DNA of 64,000 nucleotides from NCBI RefSeq assembly GCF_008806775.1, contig NZ_WAEM01000002.1, positions 729,886 to 793,885 on the forward strand, in the 5' to 3' direction. The stretch is from Flavobacterium luteum (GTDB lineage: Bacteria; Bacteroidota; Bacteroidia; Flavobacteriales; Flavobacteriaceae). The position numbers and the translations under genes are program-made. Below are positions 25,450-35,193 of the stretch, piece after piece (the stretch's first letter is position 1; each line of letters opens with the position of its first letter). Under the pieces are notes generated by a model. The model saw only the letters and a program-made list of their open reading frames with translations. It was not told where the DNA came from and searched no databases.

Positions 25450-26619
25450 ATGAAAAAAATTACATTATTTATGTTAATCGTTTTTACGATTACCTTACAA
25501 GGACAAAACAAATTATTATCAAGTGTTACCCAGTACCTAGATGTTAATAATGTTTGGCAAAACGGTCAAGGTTCTAATTATGAATACGACAGTAACAACA
25601 ACCTAATTTCAGAAACATCACTCAGTTTTTGGCAAACTAACTCATGGCAAATCTCTTCTAAAGACAGTTATACGTACAATGCTAGTAATAAAGTTTTAGT
25701 AAATATTTATCAAAATTGGAATGCAACAACTAATAAATTAGAAAATTCAGATAAAAGATTAAATACGTACACCAATGGCAATATAACAGAAAGTATTATT
25801 CAAAATTGGAATACCTCTAACTCAAGTTGGACAAATAGCCGTAAAAATACTCTTACTTGGAATAGTAAAAATATGCCAGACAGTGGTTTATTCTATAATT
25901 GGGATGGTTCCCAGTGGGCACCCGCTACTCGACTTACCATAACTAATAATGCAAATAATAAAATAACTTCATTACTATTTGAAAAATGGGATGGTGCTAA
26001 TTGGGTTAATTCAGAAAAAGATTTACGCACCTATAATGGCAATAACCAACTTATAACTGATAGAGAAGCTAGTTGGGATGATTTTAATGCCAACTGGAAA
26101 GTAACCAATCAAACCGATTATGTATTAGATGCCAATGGTAATGTAACTAGCGAAACCTACACCAATGCAACCGACAATACTCAAAATAACATAAGGAATT
26201 ATACATACGATACATCGAGCCTTATGTCTAGTTTTGTGAATCCTTTTAATGATAAAGACGGGACAGACTATCTTAGTCAAAATCCTCATGTAAATAAGGT
26301 GCTAGGTTATACGAATTCTAAATATGGCACAACGACTTACAATTATAGCAATACCATTGTTTTAGGTACAGAAAAAAACGAAATAGCTAAAGCAACGATA
26401 TGCGTATTCCCAAATCCCGCCAAAGATTTCTTGACTATTCAAAACGCATCCAACTATAAAATCGATAAAGTTATTGTATCTGATGTTTCTGGAAAAACAA
26501 TCTTGCAACAAAACCAAAATACAAATCAAGTAGATGTACAAAACCTAGCTAAAGGGATGTATTTAATTCAAGCTTTTTCAGGAAAAGAAAAGTTTGTAAG
26601 CAAATTTATTAAAGAGTAA
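25450..26619 (+). CDS. T9SS type A cargo protein with about 45-residue repeats
   Basis: This 389-residue protein starts with a signal peptide (MKKITLFMLIVFTITLQGQ). The middle has about six imperfect repeats of roughly 40-45 residues, each containing a Trp-rich segment, a charged turn and a Y-x-N-N-x-N/L-I strand (YEYDSNNNLISET, YTYNASNKVLVN, TYTNGNITES, TITNNANNKITS), similar in spirit to YD/RHS-type repeats. The last ~75 residues are a T9SS type A sorting domain (VFPNPAKDFLTIQN, VSDVSGKTILQQ, NLAKGMYLIQAFSG). The protein should be exported and attached to the cell surface. Its function is unknown. Confidence 0.85.
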   Translation: MKKITLFMLIVFTITLQGQNKLLSSVTQYLDVNNVWQNGQGSNYEYDSNNNLISETSLSFWQTNSWQISSKDSYTYNASNKVLVNIYQNWNATTNKLENSDKRLNTYTNGNITESIIQNWNTSNSSWTNSRKNTLTWNSKNMPDSGLFYNWDGSQWAPATRLTITNNANNKITSLLFEKWDGANWVNSEKDLRTYNGNNQLITDREASWDDFNANWKVTNQTDYVLDANGNVTSETYTNATDNTQNNIRNYTYDTSSLMSSFVNPFNDKDGTDYLSQNPHVNKVLGYTNSKYGTTTYNYSNTIVLGTEKNEIAKATICVFPNPAKDFLTIQNASNYKIDKVIVSDVSGKTILQQNQNTNQVDVQNLAKGMYLIQAFSGKEKFVSKFIKE

Positions 26620-26640
26620 AATGTAATTCTATTAATTTTA

Positions 26641-26678
26641 AAAGAGGGTTCAACTTATGGTAGTTGAACCCTCTTTTT
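26641..26678 (+). terminator. Terminator of the T9SS cargo gene
   Basis: AAAGAGGGTTCAACT-TATGGT-AGTTGAACCCTCTTT with a T-run, a perfect 15-bp stem. Confidence 0.9.
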
Positions 26679-26884
26679 ATATTAAAGTACTTTACATTTA
26701 CTTATACCCACCTATTTCTAATTGCTCTAGTAATAAGTTCAGCGAAAATGATGGTTTGAGTTTTTTTAAGCAATGTCTTTACTAACTTTTCTAGTAATTT
26801 CTAATTGAAGTTATTTGCAAAATAATTTAAATCTATGTTCGTATTTAGTTTTTAATTTCAATGATATAAATGGAATATGAATTA

Positions 26885-27268
26885 TTAACTCAACCAATAC
26901 ACCACCATCACAGCAGGAATAAAATAAAGTACAATTGTTCGAGCGCCATCATAATCTTTGGCTAGTCGTTGCCCAAAAAGCAACATGATTAAAGTAATAC
27001 AAGAAAAAATTCCGGCATAAAGACCAAAAGTTCTGCCATTATTTACTATCAATTGTATACATCCTACTACAGCTAATATTCCTGAAATAAGTTCTAAAAC
27101 CAGAATATGAAATAAGGCTAAAGGCACGTGGTTTTTTAGTCGAGTATTGGCAAAATGTTCTTTCAACCATGTCAAATTATCCTTCCAATAAATGGCTTTA
27201 TCATAACCTGATTGTATAAAAGTTACTGCAAGCAATACTAAAACTAAAATGGATGCAACATTAAACAT
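26885..27268 (-). CDS. DoxX-family membrane protein
   Basis: This 127-residue protein has four hydrophobic helices (ILVLVLLAVTFIQSGYDK, LALFHILVLELISGILAVVG, FGLYAGIFSCITLIMLLFG, TIVLYFIPAVMVVYWL). The FIQSGYDKAIYWKDN pattern after helix 1 is typical of DoxX/DoxD-like proteins. The role is unclear in this family. It starts 5 bases after the holB stop on the same strand and is probably co-transcribed with it. Confidence 0.8.
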   Translation of the reverse strand: MFNVASILVLVLLAVTFIQSGYDKAIYWKDNLTWLKEHFANTRLKNHVPLALFHILVLELISGILAVVGCIQLIVNNGRTFGLYAGIFSCITLIMLLFGQRLAKDYDGARTIVLYFIPAVMVVYWLS

Positions 27269-27273
27269 AAGAG

Positions 27274-28422
27274 TTATTTTTTATGGATTAAACGGGTTAG
27301 TTTTATAGATAGATCTGTCAAAATTATTTTTGCATTTCCGTTGCGCTCAATATGATACATAGCATCCGAAAGTTCTTTAAAGATATCGTGAATATTAGCG
27401 CTGTTTACAAATGGAGCAAAATTCTCTAGTTTAAATTTTTCAATTTTTGGTTCCATATACACCAAACTAGTGGTTTGATAATTCAGCAACAATGCTTGAC
27501 GAAACATATTGATGCAATAGTGCAGAAATTTTTTTTGTGTTTCTCTTCCCAAACTAGCAATTTGCTCGCTCCAGATTATCAAATCCTGAATCGCTGAAGC
27601 ATTTCCTTTGGCTCTAAAGGCGGCTCGAACCCAATCGACAAAATGTTTTTCAAAAAAAGCATCTTCGCCTTTATCTTCTATTAGTTGTAAAGCTTTATTG
27701 TAATTTCCTTGAGCTTGATGAGCAATTTTAGTAGCCATTCTAGCATCTATGCCTTTTTGAGCAATTAGTGCTTCAGCAATCACTTTTTCGGGCAACGCAT
27801 TAAAATGCAATACTTGACATCGAGAACGAATAGTTTGAATGATGTCTTCTTCATTTTCTGATATTAGAATAAACAACGTTTTATCTGTAGGTTCTTCTAG
27901 TAATTTCAATAATTTATTCGATGCCGAGATATTCATTTTATCAGCCATCCAAATAATCATTATTTTATAGCCACCTTCATAGGATTTTAATGCTAAAGAT
28001 TTTAAAATCTCTTGCGCATCTTCTACACGAATTTCTCCTTGTTTGTTTTGAACTCCAAGAACTTGATACCAATCAAATAAACTACCATAAGGGTTTTCGA
28101 TAATAAACTGTCGCCAATCAGCAATAAAATCAATGCTTTTTGGTTTGGTTTTTATATCTTCAGTAGTTACTGTAGGATATGTAAAGTGCAAGTCTGGATG
28201 TGAAACGCTTTGAAATTTTAAATTACACGATTCATTCCCACCGTCATTTTCATTATATATATTGTTACACAATACATATTGCGCATAAGCTATTGCAGCA
28301 GCTAAAGTACCTGACCCTTCTGGCCCAACAAATAATTGAGCATGGGGAATTCTACCAGAGTTAGCACTCTGCGTCAAATGACTTTTAATATATTCTTGAC
28401 CTAATATTTCTGAAAACAGCAT
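27274..28422 (-). CDS. holB: DNA polymerase III subunit delta'
   Basis: This 382-residue clamp-loader subunit begins MLFSEILGQEYIKSHLTQSANSGRIPHAQLFVGPEGSGTLAAA. The P-loop GPEGSGT lacks the catalytic Lys, as expected for delta', which does not hydrolyse ATP. The sensor segment LLKLLEEPTDKTLFILISENEEDIIQTIRSRCQVLHF is diagnostic of the clamp-loader family. C-terminal helices (NMFRQALLLNYQ) complete the collar domain. Downstream is the DoxX gene. Confidence 0.92.
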   Translation of the reverse strand: MLFSEILGQEYIKSHLTQSANSGRIPHAQLFVGPEGSGTLAAAIAYAQYVLCNNIYNENDGGNESCNLKFQSVSHPDLHFTYPTVTTEDIKTKPKSIDFIADWRQFIIENPYGSLFDWYQVLGVQNKQGEIRVEDAQEILKSLALKSYEGGYKIMIIWMADKMNISASNKLLKLLEEPTDKTLFILISENEEDIIQTIRSRCQVLHFNALPEKVIAEALIAQKGIDARMATKIAHQAQGNYNKALQLIEDKGEDAFFEKHFVDWVRAAFRAKGNASAIQDLIIWSEQIASLGRETQKKFLHYCINMFRQALLLNYQTTSLVYMEPKIEKFKLENFAPFVNSANIHDIFKELSDAMYHIERNGNAKIILTDLSIKLTRLIHKK

Positions 28423-28518
28423 GTAGCAAATATAAAGTTTTTTGATTATTCAATTGAATGAAATTTCTTTAAAGAATGAAATTATAAAACTTAAAGTTAA
28501 CTAAAATTCTTATTTATT

Positions 28519-28550
28519 TTTTGTTCAATTAAAAAAATAAGGTACATTTG
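28519..28550 (+). promoter_or_regulatory. Canonical Bacteroidetes promoter
   Basis: TTTTG ends at 28523 and TACATTTG lies at 28543-28550, with a 19-base spacer: a textbook -33/-7 pair. It drives the secreted-protein gene at 28617. Confidence 0.7.
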
Positions 28551-28616
28551 TTAATAAATATGGGTGTTTCAAATAAAATACATTAAATAATTTGGAATTA
28601 ACAAAATATTAATTTA

Positions 28617-30296
28617 ATGAAAAAAATTTATTTCCTTCTTGCAATTTTTTCGTTTTTAATTTCTTACTCACAATTAACTACTCCTTTTAAATTAAGATAC
28701 AAAGCCTCTCTTAAAGGCGATATGACGGTAATTTCAAATAATATTACTAATAGAGTTGAAAAAGGGAATTCGAATATTCCTTACAATACTTCAAACATAA
28801 GCTCTTCTAAGCATAATGATGAGTTTGTAATGGGTTATATTGATATTGATAATGATTCAAGCACTTTTTCTTCAAGTAGCGTAGACTTAATTTTTGAAAA
28901 AAAGGACTCAAAAAAAATTGTTTATGCAGGATTATATTGGTCTGCTACCTACAAATACAATAACGGAGAATTAACAAAAGAAGGTCAATTTTTACCTTTA
29001 GACCCTACAAGAGAAGACTTTAATGAAATTAAAATTAAACTACCTAACCAAGAAAATTATATTGACATAAAAGGGGAAGTTATATTTGACGGATTAGGAT
29101 ATAGAAATTTTAAAGAAAATGCTCCTTATGCCATTTATGCCGATATTACAAAAGAGATTTTAAATTTATCAAATCCATTAGGAACGTATACAGTTGCGAA
29201 CATAAGAGCAACAGTAGGTAAGATTAAAGGTGGAGTAGCTGGAGGTTGGACAATGTTTGTTGTATATGAAGATCAATCCATGAAAGAAAAAGTCATAACA
29301 AGCTTTGATGGTTTTGCAGGGATTACAAATAAGGCTTTGGATTTGGTTTATTCGGGCTTTCAAACCCTACCTGAAGGTCATGTAAATGCGAAAATAGCCA
29401 TTGCTGCATTAGAAGGAGATTCAAATCTAGTTGGAGACCAAGTGCTGTTTAAAGTTTCAAATAAAGAAAAGTACATTCCGTTTAGTAATTTGTTACGAAA
29501 TGAAAACAATTTTTTTAATAGTACTATTTCAATCGAAAACGAGCATTTTTTAAACAGAGAACCACATAGTAAAAACACATTAGGATACGACTCTAGCCTT
29601 ATTACTATTCCAAATCCAGACAATTCGGTTATTGCCAACAATACTAAAAAGGCAACAATTCGTTTAAAAACATCTGGAGACAGATACTTTTTATTCTTTA
29701 CAGCTTTTAATGTAGAGTGCTTAGAAACAGTTAAAATTATAAAACTAGAAGAATCAAAAGAAAATCCTTTAGCTGCAACTCCAACATCATCCGCTACAGT
29801 GGTTGAGAACGCATCAGATAATCCAAAACCAGAACAAACTTCAGAACCTGTAAAAGAAGTTACTTATAACATTACACCAAAACCAACAATTGCAAAGCAA
29901 GAAGAATCAGCTTTGGTTGTACCTTCTGTAACACCAACCGTTGTCAAGGAAATTTTTAATTATGATATTCCAGGTCAAACAAAGGGATATTACATTATCG
30001 TAAATGTATTTGCAAAACAAAGAAATAGCATTAATTTCATTAAATTCTTAAAAAATAAAGGATTAAATGCCGCATCTTTTTTTAATCCTATCAAGAAATT
30101 TTATTATGTTTATATAGTTAAAAGCGATGATAAAAAGTTAGTAGAGAATTTAAAAGCTTCAAAATTCAATGATACTTACTCTCAAGATATGTGGGTATTA
30201 TCCGTAAATAATTCTAAACAATCTTCTCCATTAGTTTATTCAAATAATAAAAAAACTAAAACCAAAAGAATTAGTCCTTACAAAAAAGAGGTGTAA
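28617..30296 (+). CDS. Secreted protein with beta-rich domain and SPOR-like C-terminus
   Basis: This 559-residue protein has a signal peptide (MKKIYFLLAIFSFLISYSQ). Residues about 25-370 form a beta-rich domain containing IVYAGLYWSATYKYN, a pattern seen in large Flavobacteriaceae surface proteins. A Pro/Glu/Thr-rich linker (about 380-440) follows. Residues about 455-535 (TKGYYIIVNVFAKQRNSINFIKFLKN, YYVYIVKSDDKKL) resemble a SPOR peptidoglycan-binding domain. There is no T9SS tail. The protein could sit in the periplasm bound to septal peptidoglycan. A canonical promoter precedes it. Confidence 0.7.
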   Translation: MKKIYFLLAIFSFLISYSQLTTPFKLRYKASLKGDMTVISNNITNRVEKGNSNIPYNTSNISSSKHNDEFVMGYIDIDNDSSTFSSSSVDLIFEKKDSKKIVYAGLYWSATYKYNNGELTKEGQFLPLDPTREDFNEIKIKLPNQENYIDIKGEVIFDGLGYRNFKENAPYAIYADITKEILNLSNPLGTYTVANIRATVGKIKGGVAGGWTMFVVYEDQSMKEKVITSFDGFAGITNKALDLVYSGFQTLPEGHVNAKIAIAALEGDSNLVGDQVLFKVSNKEKYIPFSNLLRNENNFFNSTISIENEHFLNREPHSKNTLGYDSSLITIPNPDNSVIANNTKKATIRLKTSGDRYFLFFTAFNVECLETVKIIKLEESKENPLAATPTSSATVVENASDNPKPEQTSEPVKEVTYNITPKPTIAKQEESALVVPSVTPTVVKEIFNYDIPGQTKGYYIIVNVFAKQRNSINFIKFLKNKGLNAASFFNPIKKFYYVYIVKSDDKKLVENLKASKFNDTYSQDMWVLSVNNSKQSSPLVYSNNKKTKTKRISPYKKEV

Positions 30297-30336
30297 ACTG
30301 TTTTCAAATTATTTTTTTTAGAAAAAAACAAAGCCG

Positions 30337-30344
30337 TACCTTTG
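30337..30344 (+). promoter_or_regulatory. -7 element of pgk
   Basis: TACCTTTG fits TAnnTTTG and lies 28 bases before the pgk ATG; a T-run at 30312-30319 is in the -33 zone. Confidence 0.5.
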
Positions 30345-30372
30345 TGAAATTATAATTCTATAAATACTAAAA

Positions 30373-31560
30373 ATGAGAACACTTCAAGATTTCAATTTCA
30401 AAAATAAAAAAGCTTTAATTCGTGTCGATTTTAATGTTCCGTTAGACGAAAAATTTAATGTTACAGATGCCACTAGAATAGAAGCAGCTAAACCTACAAT
30501 CGATAAAATTTTAGCCGATGGAGGAAGTGTAATTTTGATGTCACACCTTGGTAGACCAAAAGGAGTTGAAGAAAAGTATTCATTAAAGCATATTTTAAAT
30601 ACGGCTTCAGAAGTCCTTGGAGTTCCAGTAAAATTTGCAGAAGATTGTATCGGAGCTGTAGCTAAAAATGCTGCTGAAAATTTAAAACCTGGAGAAGTTT
30701 TATTACTAGAAAATTTACGTTTTTATAAAGAAGAAGAAGTTGGAGATGTTCCTTTTGCAAAAGAATTAGCCTCACTTGGAGATGTTTATGTAAATGATGC
30801 TTTCGGAACGGCTCATAGAGCTCACGCTTCTACCACAATAATTGCACAATTTTTCCCTAATGATAAATGTTTTGGAACATTATTAGCGAAAGAAATAGAA
30901 AGTTTAAACCGTGTGCTTAAAAACAGTGAAAAACCAGTAACAGCAGTACTTGGAGGTTCAAAAGTATCTTCAAAGATTACGGTTATCGAAAATATTTTAG
31001 ACAAAGTAGATCACATGATTATTGGCGGAGGTATGACTTTTACTTTTGTGAAAGCATTAGGAGGTACGATTGGCGATTCTATTTGTGAAGATGACAAACA
31101 GGAATTGGCTTTAGAAATTTTGAGATTGGCTAAAGAAAAGGGAGTTCAAATACATATTCCTGTTGATGTTGTAGCAGCAAATGCTTTTTCTAATGATGCT
31201 CAAACACAAATTGTTGATGTTACTAAAATTCCTGATGGATGGCAAGGTTTAGATGCAGGTCCAAAATCATTAGAAAATTTCAAAAAAGTAATTTTAGAAT
31301 CAAAAACCATACTTTGGAACGGACCCTTGGGTGTTTTTGAAATGCCAACCTTTGCGAACGGAACTATAGAATTAGGAAATTATATAGCTGAAGCAACCGA
31401 AAAAGGAGCTTTTTCTTTAGTAGGTGGTGGAGATTCAGTTTCTGCGGTAAAACAATTCGGATTAGAAGATAAAATGAGTTATGTTTCTACTGGAGGAGGA
31501 GCGATGTTAGAAATGTTGGAAGGAAGAGTTTTGCCAGGAATTGTTGCAATTTTAGAATAG
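30373..31560 (+). CDS. pgk: Phosphoglycerate kinase
   Basis: This 395-residue glycolytic enzyme interconverts 1,3-bisphosphoglycerate and 3-phosphoglycerate with ATP formation. The family signature [15 protein letters not shown] is at residues 10-24. MSHLGRPKG and [14 protein letters not shown] in the N-domain, and the nucleotide-binding [13 protein letters not shown] with [13 protein letters not shown] near the end, are all intact. The length is normal. It is a single gene with its own promoter. Confidence 0.98.
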   Translation: MRTLQDFNFKNKKALIRVDFNVPLDEKFNVTDATRIEAAKPTIDKILADGGSVILMSHLGRPKGVEEKYSLKHILNTASEVLGVPVKFAEDCIGAVAKNAAENLKPGEVLLLENLRFYKEEEVGDVPFAKELASLGDVYVNDAFGTAHRAHASTTIIAQFFPNDKCFGTLLAKEIESLNRVLKNSEKPVTAVLGGSKVSSKITVIENILDKVDHMIIGGGMTFTFVKALGGTIGDSICEDDKQELALEILRLAKEKGVQIHIPVDVVAANAFSNDAQTQIVDVTKIPDGWQGLDAGPKSLENFKKVILESKTILWNGPLGVFEMPTFANGTIELGNYIAEATEKGAFSLVGGGDSVSAVKQFGLEDKMSYVSTGGGAMLEMLEGRVLPGIVAILE

Positions 31561-31798
31561 ATTCTATCAATATTTAGTTAAAAAATGCATTTTTAACAAT
31601 ATTTAGGAGAAATTTAAGTTATAGTATTGACTTTTATTCCTTTAAGATTCTTATGTTTGCAAAAAGACAATTGTTTGAAAGATAGCTACTTGTAAATAAA
31701 GTTCGGTTTTGTACTTTATTTTAATGTTTTTTTTGCTAAATATAAAGTTTAAAAAATAATATTGTTTTTACCTACTAAAAACAATTAAAACAAAATAT

Positions 31799-34072
31799 AT
31801 GAATTTAAGAAAAATCACCTTATCTGTTCTTTTGCTTATTGCAGGAAACACTTTTGCCCAGAGTATTTCTAGTAATTTAGTTAGAAGACAATCTAATCTA
31901 GCTTTTTTAGATTCTATAAAAAGAACATTTGTAAATGACAATTTAGCATCTCGTGTGGATAGTCTGTGGCTGAAAGAATTAACCAGTTTAGATATTTACA
32001 ATGATTTAGAATCAGACATTAAATCAATAAATCTAGACGAAAAAGTAGATTATGAATTGCCTACTGAATTATTGAAAGCCAGATTAGCTGCCATGGACGC
32101 TAAATCGCCTTTTAATATTGAGTACAATCAGGGGCTAGAAAATATTATTAAATCATTTCTTAAGAATAGAAAAAAGTCTTTCGAAAGATTAATGGCTATT
32201 TCAGAGTACTATTTCCCAATTTTTGAGGAAGCTTTATCTAAACAAAATGTTCCTCTTGAAATTAAATATCTTGCGGTTGTTGAATCTGCATTAAATCCTA
32301 AAGCAGTTTCGCGTGTTGGTGCAACTGGGCTTTGGCAATTCATGTATCAAACAGGAAAGCAATATAATTTAAATATCGATTCTTACGTAGATGATAGAAG
32401 TGATCCCTTAAAAGCCAGTCAAGCCGCTGCTCAATACATGACTAATATGTATAAAATATTCGGAGATTGGGATTTGGTTTTAGCTTCATATAATTCCGGA
32501 CCAGGTAATGTGTCTAAAGCCATTCGACGATCTGGAGGGCAACAAAATTACTGGAATATCAGAAAACATTTGCCTCAAGAAACACAAGGTTATGTTCCTG
32601 CGTTTTTAGCTACAATGTATATTTATGAATATCATACTGCTCACGGAATTAAACCTGAAAGAGCTAAAGTAAAACAATTTGCTACTGATACGATTATGGT
32701 TAAGAAGCAAATGAGTTTTAAACAAATTTCAGATTTACTAGACATTCCTGTAGCTCAGTTGCAGCTTTTGAATCCACAATACAAGTTAAATGTGGTTCCT
32801 ACATACAATGACAAAAAACATTTCTTGACGTTACCATCTCAAAAAATTGCTGTTTTTACTTCAAATGAGGATAAAATTTATGCTTATGTTCAAAGAGAGT
32901 TAGACCAAAGAGAGAAACCTTTTACACGACAACAACATGCTTTTGCCTCCAGAGATTCTTTAAAGTTTGGTGATAGTTATGTCGTTTCAAAAACCAAGTT
33001 TCATAAAGTTAGACGAGGAGACAGTTTAAGCGAAATAGCGGATAAGTATAGTGTTACTATGTCTGAAATTAAAAAATGGAACAGACTAAAGAACAATAAA
33101 GCACCATTAGGAAGGAATTTAAAGATTATTACTTCAGAAAGTATAGCTTACAAAGAAAAGAAAGAAAAGAAAGATACTATTTCGGTTGTTAATAAAGTAG
33201 ATATTGTTGCCACTACTGCTGTTGCACAAGTTCAAAATAATGAACTAAAAACACCTCGAGAATTAAAAACCTACAAAGAAGAAAAAGTAATTTCTTTTAA
33301 AGATGTAACTAAACTACATAAAGTTAAAAAAGGAGATAATCTTGGTGAAATTTCAGATAAATATGGTGTAACTGTAGCTGAAATAAAAAAATGGAATAAA
33401 CTTAGAAATAACAATATTCCATTAGGAAAAAGTTTAAAAATTATAAGTAATGAAAGAGTTGTAACTACAATTAGAAAAGAAGTTAAACCTACTGAAAGTA
33501 TAGCTTCAATAGAGAAAGAAACAGATTTTTATGTAGTGCAACAAGGAGATAATTTAAGTGCAATTGCAAGAAAAAATAACGTTTCTATTGAAGATTTAAA
33601 ACAATGGAACAATCTTTCGGATAACAATATTCAATTAGAAAGTAAATTAAAAATTGCAGACCTAATTAATAAACAAGACGAATTATCAACTTCTAAAACG
33701 GAATTTAAAAATACAGAATACACCGTTCAAAAAGGAGATAATTTAGGGAGTATTGCGAAAAAGAACAATGTTGCTGTTGCTGATTTAAAAACATGGAATG
33801 ATTTGTCTGAAAACACCATTCAATTCGGACAAAAACTGGTAGTTGCAAAAACTTTAGTACTTGATGATAGCAAATCAGTTGCAGAAAAACCCAACAAAAA
33901 AGATAAAAATAGCGCAAGAGAAAAAGACGATCATTATTTCGTTAAAAAAGGAGATTCATTATTTAGCATTGCAAAAAAATACCCAGGAATTACAATTTCG
34001 GATATTAAAAAATGGAATGGAATTAGCGGAAACGAATTAAAACCTGGAATGCGATTGAAAATAAACGGGTAA
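31799..34072 (+). CDS. mltD: MltD-like lytic transglycosylase with LysM repeats
   Basis: This 757-residue protein has a signal peptide (MNLRKITLSVLLLIAGNTFAQ). A lytic transglycosylase domain spans about residues 145-290 (IKYLAVVESALNPKAVSRVG with catalytic Glu162, ATGLWQFMYQTGKQYNL, ASYNSGPGNVSKAIR). Five LysM modules follow: about 400-445, 503-548, 575-622, 635-682 and 705-755, each with the V-x-x-GD-x-L-x-x-I-A pattern and K-x-WN. The protein cleaves glycan strands in the periplasm and binds peptidoglycan via LysM. E. coli MltD has two LysM modules, so the array here is expanded. Confidence 0.92.
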   Translation: MNLRKITLSVLLLIAGNTFAQSISSNLVRRQSNLAFLDSIKRTFVNDNLASRVDSLWLKELTSLDIYNDLESDIKSINLDEKVDYELPTELLKARLAAMDAKSPFNIEYNQGLENIIKSFLKNRKKSFERLMAISEYYFPIFEEALSKQNVPLEIKYLAVVESALNPKAVSRVGATGLWQFMYQTGKQYNLNIDSYVDDRSDPLKASQAAAQYMTNMYKIFGDWDLVLASYNSGPGNVSKAIRRSGGQQNYWNIRKHLPQETQGYVPAFLATMYIYEYHTAHGIKPERAKVKQFATDTIMVKKQMSFKQISDLLDIPVAQLQLLNPQYKLNVVPTYNDKKHFLTLPSQKIAVFTSNEDKIYAYVQRELDQREKPFTRQQHAFASRDSLKFGDSYVVSKTKFHKVRRGDSLSEIADKYSVTMSEIKKWNRLKNNKAPLGRNLKIITSESIAYKEKKEKKDTISVVNKVDIVATTAVAQVQNNELKTPRELKTYKEEKVISFKDVTKLHKVKKGDNLGEISDKYGVTVAEIKKWNKLRNNNIPLGKSLKIISNERVVTTIRKEVKPTESIASIEKETDFYVVQQGDNLSAIARKNNVSIEDLKQWNNLSDNNIQLESKLKIADLINKQDELSTSKTEFKNTEYTVQKGDNLGSIAKKNNVAVADLKTWNDLSENTIQFGQKLVVAKTLVLDDSKSVAEKPNKKDKNSAREKDDHYFVKKGDSLFSIAKKYPGITISDIKKWNGISGNELKPGMRLKING

Positions 34073-34117
34073 TTCAAAAAAACTACATAAATTTAGGGCC
34101 TTTCATATTCAATAAAA

Positions 34118-34214
34118 TTATGAAATGAGCTTAGCCTAAATTCGTCGCAAACACCAATATTGAAATGCAAATTACATATGACCGATAAAAAATAATAAAT
34201 ATCAGCATATGAAA
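34118..34214 (+). repeat. Dispersed element, copy upstream of the DUF4837 gene
   Basis: This segment matches the region upstream of the M1 peptidase gene (minus strand, 41582-41710). Shared blocks are ATGAAATGAGC, AAATT-GTCG-AAA, and ATTACATATGACC-ATAAAAAA followed by AATAA-TATCA-CATATGAAAAA. It ends at the ATG of the gene at 34209. Confidence 0.75.
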
Positions 34215-35189
34215 AACGCCCTTTTTTTATTGCTTTTTATTTCCACACTTTTTTTATCATGTATTAAAAAGCATGATAAGAATACTGAGAAAACAATCGG
34301 AAAAATCAACACGATTTCAGTAATAATCGATGATCAATTGTGGAATGGTGAAGTAGGTGATAGTATTAGAAATAAGTTTGCCGCTCCAGTAATAGGACTA
34401 CCCAAAGAAGAACCTCTTTTTAACATCAATCAATATCCTGTAAAATTATTAGAAGGTTTTGTAACTAAAACTAGAAATAGCGTTGTTATAAAAAAAGAAG
34501 CTAAAAACAACTTTGAAATTGTAGAAAATGAATACGCATCACCACAAAATGTATTTCATATTTCAGGAAAAACTACAGCAAGTATTTTAGCTTTAATAGA
34601 AAAAAATGCCCCTGAGATTATCAAGAAAATGCGTCAAACTGAAATTGAAGAAAATCAGAGAATCATTGACACCGCAAGAATTGAAACCAAAAAAATTCAA
34701 AAAAAATTCAACATCAATCTTCATATTCCTAAAGGATATAATTATGTTTTTGAAAGAAGAAAATTCATTTGGTTAAAGAAAGAAATAACAAGCGGAAACA
34801 CGAGTATTTTAATTTATCAACTGCCTTTTCGTACCATAAAACCGAACACAAATATTATTAATAAAATCATACGAAATCGAGATTCTATAGGTCGGTTATA
34901 CATTCGCGGTACTATTCCGAGAACACATATGATTACTGAAGATTCCTATTCACCCTATTTATTTCATATAAATTTAAACGGAAAAGAGGCCTATGAAACT
35001 AAAGGAACTTGGGAGTTAAAAAACGATTATATGTCGGGCCCATTTATAAACTACACGATTATTGATAGAACCAATAAACGGATTTTAGTTTTAGAGGGAT
35101 TTTGTTACGATCCTTCAAAAGAAAAAAGAGATTTAATGTTTGAATTAGAATCTATAATAAAATCAGTTGAATTTTTAAAGAAAAAGTAA
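34209..35189 (+). CDS. DUF4837 family lipoprotein
   Basis: This 326-residue protein starts with a lipoprotein signal (MKNALFLLLFISTLFLSCIKK, lipobox LFLSC). The segment ISVIIDDQLWNGEVGDSIRNKFAAPVIGLPKEEPLFNINQYP is characteristic of DUF4837 as I know it from Flavobacteria. The function is not established. The gene stands between the transglycosylase and the ElaA gene (4-base gap downstream), with which it is probably co-transcribed. Its upstream region is shared with the M1 peptidase gene. Confidence 0.82.
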   Translation: MKNALFLLLFISTLFLSCIKKHDKNTEKTIGKINTISVIIDDQLWNGEVGDSIRNKFAAPVIGLPKEEPLFNINQYPVKLLEGFVTKTRNSVVIKKEAKNNFEIVENEYASPQNVFHISGKTTASILALIEKNAPEIIKKMRQTEIEENQRIIDTARIETKKIQKKFNINLHIPKGYNYVFERRKFIWLKKEITSGNTSILIYQLPFRTIKPNTNIINKIIRNRDSIGRLYIRGTIPRTHMITEDSYSPYLFHINLNGKEAYETKGTWELKNDYMSGPFINYTIIDRTNKRILVLEGFCYDPSKEKRDLMFELESIIKSVEFLKKK

Positions 35190-35193
35190 ATCG

